DNA of 11,699 nt, from positions 12,356 through 24,054 of the forward strand of contig PBLR01000004.1 of NCBI GenBank assembly GCA_002722385.1, written 5' to 3'. Shown here piece by piece: positions 6,472-11,699 of this stretch. The notes under the pieces were generated by a model. It saw only the letters and a program-made list of their open reading frames with translations. It ran no database searches and was not told where the DNA came from. The translations under genes and the position numbers were made by a program. The first letter of the stretch is position 1. Each line of letters begins with the position of its first letter. The DNA comes from SAR116 cluster bacterium. Lineage in GTDB: Bacteria > Pseudomonadota > Alphaproteobacteria > Puniceispirillales > Puniceispirillaceae.

Positions 6472-7596
6472 TTACAGCGCGCGATCTGCCCCTTGCCGCA
6501 AAACGCTGAGCTTTGCCCAGGCAATTTCCGGATCAACCGCCCCGAACCCGGCAAAAGTGCCAAAGCCGCAATCTGTACCCGCCATGACGCGGTCCGGCCC
6601 GAACACAGATGTAAACCGGTCCAGCCGTTGCGCCACGACATCCGCATGTTCAACAAAATTGGTTGTGCTGTCCAATACGCCGGGGATCAGAATTTTATCG
6701 GCCGGTACTTCATCTGCGCGATCTCTGAACACTGTCCATTCATGGGCATGGCGCGGGTTGGAGGTTTCAAACAGCACATATCCGGCATGTGTGTTCATCA
6801 ATGTGGAAAACACCTTGTCCATAGAGATATCGCAGATATGCGGGCCTTCATAATTGCCCCAGCAGATATGCACCCTGATCTTCTCCTTGGGCAGGCCGTC
6901 CAGCGCATGATTCAGCGCGGCAACATGGCTGTCCGCAATCGCGACAAATTCATCATCACTGAGATCAGCAAACAGCATATGACGCGACAGGGCAAGGTCC
7001 GGGCAGTCAAGCTGAAGGTCCAGACCAGAATCAATAATCGCTTTATATTCTGCCCTCATCACCTCAGACAGCGCGTCCAGATAATGCTGGCGGCTCGGGT
7101 AATAATCATTCTGCAGGAACAAAGAGATCACCCCAGGAGAGGCCGCATTCATAAAGCCGCGCTCTACACCATGGGCGGCCATCGCTGTTTTCAGATTGGA
7201 AATATCCTTGTGCAGTTCACCATTATCCAGCGGCGTGATCTCGCCTGTGCACATTGGCCGAGCATAGGTCGGGGTGCCGCCGCTATCTGCCAGACGCTGA
7301 AGGAAGCCGGGGAATTGTTTGAGGTCTGCGGGCGCGTTGCGCGGGCTGTCCCCTGAAAAGCCGGAATAACGATCTTTGACATAAGTCGCATAAGAAATTT
7401 TTGAGGTTTCCCCATCGCTGACCACATCAATGCCTGCCTGCTTCTGGCGCGCCACCAGCATATCAACATGGGCGGTCATGGTCTCATCAAACTGGGTCTG
7501 ATCAAATGGTTTGCCCTGTTCTTTGGCAAATAACAGATCAGTTACCTCTTGCGAGCGCGGCAGAGAGCCGACATGAGTTGTTAAAATCCTGCTCAT
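6472..7596 (-). CDS. MetE C-terminal-domain-like zinc methyl/alkyl-thiol transferase
   Basis: A 374-residue stand-alone relative of the C-terminal catalytic barrel of cobalamin-independent methionine synthase (COG0620-type). This group also includes epoxyalkane:coenzyme M transferase. The start TTHVGSLPRSQEV (6-18) and GIDVVSDGE (55-63) are family hallmarks. A zinc site is suggested by H243 and C245 in RVHICWGNY, E277 in VLFETSNPRH, and C343 in GTDCGFGT, matching the His-Cys-Glu-Cys order of MetE. The N-terminal MetE half is absent, as in these paralogues, so folate-dependent methionine synthesis is unlikely. Transfer of a methyl or alkyl group between a thiol and an operon-specific substrate is more plausible. 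ATG at 7594-7596 is used because AAGGA precedes it at good spacing; it begins 4 bases after the cupin stop. Confidence 0.82.
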   Translation of the reverse strand: MSRILTTHVGSLPRSQEVTDLLFAKEQGKPFDQTQFDETMTAHVDMLVARQKQAGIDVVSDGETSKISYATYVKDRYSGFSGDSPRNAPADLKQFPGFLQRLADSGGTPTYARPMCTGEITPLDNGELHKDISNLKTAMAAHGVERGFMNAASPGVISLFLQNDYYPSRQHYLDALSEVMRAEYKAIIDSGLDLQLDCPDLALSRHMLFADLSDDEFVAIADSHVAALNHALDGLPKEKIRVHICWGNYEGPHICDISMDKVFSTLMNTHAGYVLFETSNPRHAHEWTVFRDRADEVPADKILIPGVLDSTTNFVEHADVVAQRLDRFTSVFGPDRVMAGTDCGFGTFAGFGAVDPEIAWAKLSVLRQGADRAL

Positions 7597-7600
7597 AACA

Positions 7601-8560
7601 TCAGGTCCTTTCCCACCAGCTGGGGCCAGCCGGATCAGTTGTGTTGCGGATACGGTACAGGCCAGCCTCACCAGACATGGCCGGGGTCAGCTGATAGGCT
7701 GTATCAGGTTGCAGAAACGCGGTGTCCCCCGGCCCGATATGGCTGATCTGATCGGCCTGGTGCAGCTGCCAATACCCTTTGACAGGCATCAGCACAGTGT
7801 AATGCGGGCCAGAGGTTACAGATGTCTGTGACTGTGCAGACAGAAAATCAACAGCAAAGCCCGGCCGGTCAAAGATAAGGCCGGTCTCGCCAATGACCTC
7901 AACCGGCTCATCCCGAGATAAGGCCAGCAGATCCAGATAGCGGGCCACCCAACGCGGCACAACCTCAGCAACTGATGGCTCTGCCATCAGGGCCAGATGG
8001 TCATCCGCCATAACCGGCATAGCGGCAAGATTGTCAGGCAGGGTTTCGCCTTTTTTGCTGTCATAGAGCTTGCCATTTTCAGCTAAAATCAGGCCATGGG
8101 CCTTGGCATCTTCTATCACCTGCGGGGCCCAGACAACACCGCCGCCCGCATCATCACCGCCAAGCATAGCCATAATCATTCCATAATCTGCACCGATATT
8201 CTCAAAGCCTCTGAACATGCCGGTAGGGATATTGAAAATATCGCCCGGCTCAAGGATCACCTCACCAGCATCCCCCCAGCGGCCCCAGAAAAACCGCCAC
8301 CGGCCGGAGAGAACAAAAAACGCCTCAGCGGTTTTATGCGTATGCAGCGAATTGCGGCATTTCGGCGGCTGGCCCGCCGCGCCGATATTAAACCCGGGCG
8401 TATCTTTGATATGTACATGCTGATCAGCTGATTCAGACACGCCGCCGCCAATAATGGTAAAATTTTCTTTCTGATCTGACCCTGGTGTATGGGCATCAAT
8501 AAAGGCTGTGCGGCAAGGCACAAGTTCAGCATATCTGACAATCTGCACAGGCTTTGTCAT
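7601..8560 (-). CDS. Bicupin-like cupin-domain protein
   Basis: A 319-residue protein with a clear N-terminal cupin and a degenerate second one. Cupin motif 1 contains H73-T-H75-K-T-A-E79. Motif 2, G106-x5-P112-x-G114-x2-R117-x3-N121, fits the consensus except that Arg replaces the metal-binding histidine. The metal would then be held by two His and one Glu, or binding may differ. The second beta-barrel (about 225-307) has PGDTAFLQPDTAYQL but no histidine cluster, so it is probably structural. Such proteins include dioxygenases, isomerases and sugar- or acid-binding proteins; the reaction is not identifiable. ATG at 8560 overlaps the preceding stop as TGATG, and GGAG lies about 6 bases upstream. 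A GTG one codon earlier is also possible. Confidence 0.8.
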   Translation of the reverse strand: MTKPVQIVRYAELVPCRTAFIDAHTPGSDQKENFTIIGGGVSESADQHVHIKDTPGFNIGAAGQPPKCRNSLHTHKTAEAFFVLSGRWRFFWGRWGDAGEVILEPGDIFNIPTGMFRGFENIGADYGMIMAMLGGDDAGGGVVWAPQVIEDAKAHGLILAENGKLYDSKKGETLPDNLAAMPVMADDHLALMAEPSVAEVVPRWVARYLDLLALSRDEPVEVIGETGLIFDRPGFAVDFLSAQSQTSVTSGPHYTVLMPVKGYWQLHQADQISHIGPGDTAFLQPDTAYQLTPAMSGEAGLYRIRNTTDPAGPSWWERT

Positions 8561-9534
8561 CACAAGCTCCCGGTGTGAAGGTGGATCTGTTTCCAGACAG
8601 CAACATCATCTATTAATGTATATTCGCGGCGCAGGCCCCATGGCCCGAATTCAGCCTGGCTGATGCCCATGATATAGACATCCGCCCCTGAAGGCGCACC
8701 AAACCGGCCGTGACCATCATGCCGTCCGGACAAAGACCATCTGATCGCAGCGCGCGGCGGCATCAGCAGATCAGCGCGGCCGATCTGGTGATGGATGGTG
8801 AAGTCTGCAGACGGAAAGCTGGCCCGCAATTCGGCCCAGAACGCGGTGATATCTGCATAGCCGTGCGCGGTCTGATGAAGCGGGTAGGCCGCCTGGGCAG
8901 CCCGGTCATAACGCGCATGCACAACTGAACTGTCGCCGGCCATAAGTGAGGTCAGGATATCTGCATAGGCCTGTCCCCATTCATCATCATTGCCTGTGCC
9001 CTGATATGGGCCGGCAATATCTGTGGCCGGGCTGAACGGTTTGATACAGGCGTCCGGCCCGCCTTCATCCTTAATTTGCTGGCGGGCATAATCAGCCTCC
9101 TCCCAGCCAAGCTGGCGAACAATCGCGCCCAAATCCCTGATCAGCCATTCATCATTGATCTGGTTACTGATGGCATGACAATCCGCCATCACGCGGTAGA
9201 CCAGCTTGGTACCTGTTGCCTTGCCGAACGCGCCGTTTCCTGAATGTGTTGCGGTTGATAAAATCCGGTGAGAGGACAACAGGCCAACCTCTGGTGTGCC
9301 TGACCAGATCACATCCTCACCCAGCAGCTGGCGATCAGGAAATTCATCCAGAGTGGCATAGGTGGCCTTGATCACCGCCTGATTGCCCACCACAACAGAA
9401 GACGGGGACCGCACCACAATATCATCAGAATAATAATGGTTCAGGGTTTCAACACCGCGCTGTTCCCAAATTTCATGTGTAATCCCCAGAATATAGTCGG
9501 GAAATGTTTTGAATTTGTTATCAAACCCGTGCAT
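8560..9534 (-). CDS. Double SnoaL/NTF2-like domain protein (A)
   Basis: This 324-residue protein appears to hold two NTF2-fold (SnoaL-like) domains, roughly residues 12-150 and 184-322, joined by a Gly/Asp-rich linker. The first ends with the pattern NDEWLIRDLGAIVRQLG (127-143), close to the final strand and helix of SnoaL-type polyketide cyclases. The second carries YADITAFWAELRASFPSADFTIH (226-248), the usual 'G..ai..f...l...fPd..f.i' segment. The fold is used for cyclisation, isomerisation, hydration and small-ligand binding, so the reaction is not predictable. GAGGGTGAC precedes the ATG, which starts 1 base after the LacI stop. No signal peptide is visible. It is the positional partner of protein B on the other side of the regulator. 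Confidence 0.75.
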   Translation of the reverse strand: MHGFDNKFKTFPDYILGITHEIWEQRGVETLNHYYSDDIVVRSPSSVVVGNQAVIKATYATLDEFPDRQLLGEDVIWSGTPEVGLLSSHRILSTATHSGNGAFGKATGTKLVYRVMADCHAISNQINDEWLIRDLGAIVRQLGWEEADYARQQIKDEGGPDACIKPFSPATDIAGPYQGTGNDDEWGQAYADILTSLMAGDSSVVHARYDRAAQAAYPLHQTAHGYADITAFWAELRASFPSADFTIHHQIGRADLLMPPRAAIRWSLSGRHDGHGRFGAPSGADVYIMGISQAEFGPWGLRREYTLIDDVAVWKQIHLHTGSL

Positions 9535-9535
9535 G

Positions 9536-10597
9536 TCACCCTCTTTTTTGTAGTTGGCTGGAGCTTCTGATTTTCAGCTCTCCTGAAACAATGACCTGGC
9601 GCGGTGTTGTTTCGTTTTGGCTGACATGATGCATGATAACATCAACTGTTGTTGCAACCATTTCATCAGCAGGCTGGCTGAATGAGGTCAGATCATAGCT
9701 TGGCCAGGACGCCGGCGGAATATCATCATACCCCACAATCGCGATATCATCAGGCACGCGCAGGCCGGCTGTATGACGCACAAGATCCATCACCACCAAA
9801 GCCATCGCATCATTCGCAACAAACACAGCCTCTGGCCGGTCCTTTGCGCTGAGCAGCATCTGGGCCGCCTGATAGGCCTGTTCGGTACGGAAATTGCCCA
9901 CCGCCCGAAAGCCCAGATCAAAGCCATGATCTGCCAGACCGGCGCGGAATCCTGCCTCTCTGTCCCGCTGGGTTGACGCCCCTTCCCAGCCCGCAATATA
10001 GCCGAAACTGGTATAGCCCTGGGCGATCAGATGACAGGCCACCTCTGTGCCGCCTTTATAATTATCTGTGGTTACAGAGGAAAAGCGGGACTGTTCCTGA
10101 ACCCTGTTAAACTGGACAATGGGAATCCCGGCAGACTGGCATCTGTCAGCCAGTTCAGAGGAGAGCGCCACAGAGGCTGTGACAATTGCATCAACCTGAT
10201 ATTCCAGAATTTCTTCGATAACATCATCAATATTATCTGCTGTCTGGGCGGCCATGAAGATCAGCACATGATAGCCTTGCTGCTGGAGGGCCTTGGAGAG
10301 CTTTTCAAGCACTTCCGGGTAGAAGTAATTATCCAGATAAGCGACCACCAGCCCGACCATATAGGATTTGCCGGTCAGCAGCGATCGGGCCAGCCTGTTC
10401 GGCCGGTAACCCAGCTGTTCAGCAGCGTCCCTGACCTTGGCAGAGGTTTTTGCTGAGGCTGACGCGCCATGGGTAAACACACGGCTGACCGCTGACTGGC
10501 TGACCCCGGCCAGACGGGCCACATCAGCTGAGGTGATCCGGCCAGACGCCGCCTGTCGTTTCGGCAAGGACGGAGATGTTCTGCCCGCCCCGGTCAT
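9536..10597 (-). CDS. LacI-family transcriptional regulator
   Basis: A 353-residue LacI/GalR repressor. The N-terminal helix-turn-helix is ITSADVARLAGVSQSAVSRV (21-40), the hinge is QLGYRPNRLARSL (61-73), and a periplasmic-binding-protein-like sensor domain starts at VGLVVAYLDNYFYP (81-94) and runs to about 345. FVANDAMALVVMDLV and IAIVGYDDIPPASWPSYDLT are the standard effector-domain segments. It probably binds a small carbohydrate-like or acidic ligand and represses this operon, although no convincing operator is visible in the window because the operon promoter lies beyond the right edge. The 19-residue tail before the HTH is basic and low complexity. ATG at 10597 follows AGGAGG and overlaps the upstream stop as ATGA; the frame is open for 32 more codons but without a comparable site. 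Confidence 0.93.
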   Translation of the reverse strand: MTGAGRTSPSLPKRQAASGRITSADVARLAGVSQSAVSRVFTHGASASAKTSAKVRDAAEQLGYRPNRLARSLLTGKSYMVGLVVAYLDNYFYPEVLEKLSKALQQQGYHVLIFMAAQTADNIDDVIEEILEYQVDAIVTASVALSSELADRCQSAGIPIVQFNRVQEQSRFSSVTTDNYKGGTEVACHLIAQGYTSFGYIAGWEGASTQRDREAGFRAGLADHGFDLGFRAVGNFRTEQAYQAAQMLLSAKDRPEAVFVANDAMALVVMDLVRHTAGLRVPDDIAIVGYDDIPPASWPSYDLTSFSQPADEMVATTVDVIMHHVSQNETTPRQVIVSGELKIRSSSQLQKRG

Positions 10598-11646
10598 AGG
10601 GCTGCCTCCTTCTGAACATACGCCTGATAACCAGGCCAGGCAGAGGCCAGCTGGGTCATCCGCGCCAAAACATCGACACCAAGTTGTGCCCACACATCCA
10701 GCAGGTCAACCAGCACCCAGTTTTCCCTGATCAGCCCGTCTTCCAGACGCCAGAAATCCAGCGAGCGCAGGGTGATTTTCTGTTGTGTCGGGGCAATGCC
10801 AAGCCAGCCTCCTGATGTCAGGGTCTGTGCCATGTTCGGCCATCCGGTCACCGCCACATAAGGCCCTTCAGCAAAAAAATGAAGTGTGGTGTCTTCAGGA
10901 TAGTGACCTCGGTCCGGCATAGCGTTCAGAAACGGTGTCTGATGCCAGCGGCGGAACCCGTCCACGCCGCGGCTGCTTCCGATACCAGACGGGCCGTACC
11001 AGCTGAAATGGGGATGCCAGTATTTTTCTAGCTCCATCACCTCTGGCCCGCCCTGATCCGGATAACGCTGCATCGCGGTCAACATATCCACAACATGCTG
11101 GCAGCTGGCGGCGGTCTGTTCAGGCGTGTCTGCGGCCACATTCAGCCCGTCCTGGCTGGCGGGCCCCGGTACATGCCATTCCCGGCCCAGAGACGGCCCC
11201 ATCGGCCAGACCCCGGCCTGCATCATCAAGCCCGGCAGGTCCCAGACCGACTGAATTTCAACGATGCGGCCTTCATCAAAGCGAAAAAATTCATGAAAGC
11301 GCAGATGCGCAATCTGGCCGGTGGGCGGAATCCCCCTGAACGGGGCCATAAACCGGCCAAGATAATAGCCCGCACAGCCCACCCAGTCCTGGCCCATATG
11401 ATCAGAACCCGCGATACAGATCAGATCACGTCGTTCCATATCCGGCAATGCCGCAGCTAGCGGGGCAAACACCTCATCATAAAGCTGCGGGGCAGCAATA
11501 TCGCCAACAGGATAGCCAAAATGACAGACCGCCTCTGCGGCCAGCAGCTGATCCAGCTTTTGCCGCACCGCCTGTTCATCAAAATTATAGAGCTGCCTGC
11601 AAAGGGCTCTCACCGCGGCTTTGTTATGATGATGCGAGTCTGTCAT
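10594..11646 (-). CDS. Double SnoaL/NTF2-like domain protein (B)
   Basis: This 350-residue protein is an internal duplication of a SnoaL-like polyketide-cyclase fold. Domain 1 (about 10-145) ends FFRFDEGRIVEIQSVWDL followed by PGLMMQAGV. Domain 2 (about 178-330) ends FWRLEDGLIRENWVLVDL followed by LDVWAQLGV. These two endings align with the SnoaL '(D/E)G.I.E...D...Q.G' signature. Domain 2 also carries GVDGFRRWHQTPFLNAMPDR (227-246), a typical helix entering the active-site cavity. It probably catalyses cyclisation, isomerisation or hydrolysis of a small metabolite; the ligand is unknown. ATG at 11646 follows GGGAG and starts 3 bases after the stop of the gene entering from the right edge. Its end overlaps the LacI start, so the regulator and this enzyme are coupled. 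Confidence 0.82.
   Translation of the reverse strand: MTDSHHHNKAAVRALCRQLYNFDEQAVRQKLDQLLAAEAVCHFGYPVGDIAAPQLYDEVFAPLAAALPDMERRDLICIAGSDHMGQDWVGCAGYYLGRFMAPFRGIPPTGQIAHLRFHEFFRFDEGRIVEIQSVWDLPGLMMQAGVWPMGPSLGREWHVPGPASQDGLNVAADTPEQTAASCQHVVDMLTAMQRYPDQGGPEVMELEKYWHPHFSWYGPSGIGSSRGVDGFRRWHQTPFLNAMPDRGHYPEDTTLHFFAEGPYVAVTGWPNMAQTLTSGGWLGIAPTQQKITLRSLDFWRLEDGLIRENWVLVDLLDVWAQLGVDVLARMTQLASAWPGYQAYVQKEAAL
10605..10610 (-). promoter_or_regulatory. Ribosome binding site of the LacI regulator
   Basis: AGGAGG on the minus strand lies 7 bases before the LacI ATG, inside the last codons of SnoaL protein B. It fixes the start and, with the ATGA overlap, indicates translational coupling of the regulator to the enzyme gene before it. 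Confidence 0.75.
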
Positions 11647-11649
11647 CTC

Positions 11650-11699
11650 TCACTCCCGTTCAGGGCGCGGCGGTACCTTCCGGCCCTCATCATAGGCTT
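11650..11699 (-). CDS. C-terminal end of an unidentified gene (5' truncated)
   Basis: On the minus strand an open frame enters from the right edge and ends at TGA (11652-11650) after 15 residues, AYDEGRKVPPRPERE. The stop lies 3 bases before the SnoaL protein B start, whose ribosome binding site falls in these last codons, as elsewhere in this operon. The composition is that of a coding tail, but it is too short to identify the family. Confidence 0.4.
   Translation of the reverse strand, partial: AYDEGRKVPPRPERE

Noticed and set aside
6199..7356. 385-codon open frame on the plus strand opposite the hydrolase and MetE-like genes
   Set aside because: Its translation has no recognisable domain, with scattered Cys, His and Arg typical of an antisense shadow. 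The minus-strand genes carry full family motifs, good ribosome binding sites and operon spacing.
8420..8440. Further copies of ATCAGCTGAT (for example in the cupin gene) as a dispersed regulatory repeat
   Set aside because: CAG CTG is a favoured codon pair here, so the short palindrome recurs within coding frames by composition; only the 22-base version stands out.

Overview
The window looks like chromosomal DNA from a marine-type alphaproteobacterium. This rests on moderately high GC by eye, densely packed operons with strong Shine-Dalgarno sequences, and the mix of a DMT-transporter tail, BKACE, LacI regulator and SnoaL-like genes. A SAR116 or Rhodobacterales-like source is plausible, but no rRNA or tRNA is present to confirm it. 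I see no mobile element, CRISPR array, tRNA or rRNA. Almost all of the sequence is coding.

Layout. (1) Positions 1-1227, plus strand: the last 32 codons of a probable DMT/EamA transporter, a single-domain rhodanese with an intact CxxGxRS loop, and a glyoxalase-like VOC protein. (2) Positions 1249-3193, minus strand: a two-gene unit transcribed BKACE (beta-keto acid cleavage enzyme) then zinc-independent MDR oxidoreductase. (3) A 190-base divergent intergenic region (3194-3383) with a short direct repeat. (4) Positions 3384-5701, plus strand: an APH-fold small-molecule kinase overlapping by ATGA with a divergent enolase paralogue. (5) Positions 5731-11699, minus strand: a tightly coupled operon transcribed from the right edge. 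Its order is a gene tail of unknown identity, double SnoaL-domain protein B, LacI-family regulator, double SnoaL-domain protein A, cupin protein, MetE-C-like zinc methyl/alkyl-transferase, and alpha/beta hydrolase. Gaps in this operon run from overlaps to 15 bases.

How the genes may work together. The right-hand operon has the composition of a regulated catabolic pathway for a small organic substrate. Two NTF2-fold proteins and a cupin could handle ring or enol chemistry, the MetE-like enzyme a methyl or alkyl thiol transfer, and the hydrolase an ester or C-C bond. A LacI-family sensor inside the operon probably controls it. The left-hand BKACE/MDR pair would cleave a beta-keto acid with acetyl-CoA and reduce an enone or similar compound.

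The most unusual element is the kinase-enolase pair. The enolase keeps its metal ligands and both active-site lysines, but the usual active-site His of the HRSGET motif is Ala and the catalytic Glu of QEFM is Asp. That suggests a phosphorylation-then-elimination pathway on a substrate other than 2-phosphoglycerate. The substrate of every pathway here is inference, not something the sequence shows.
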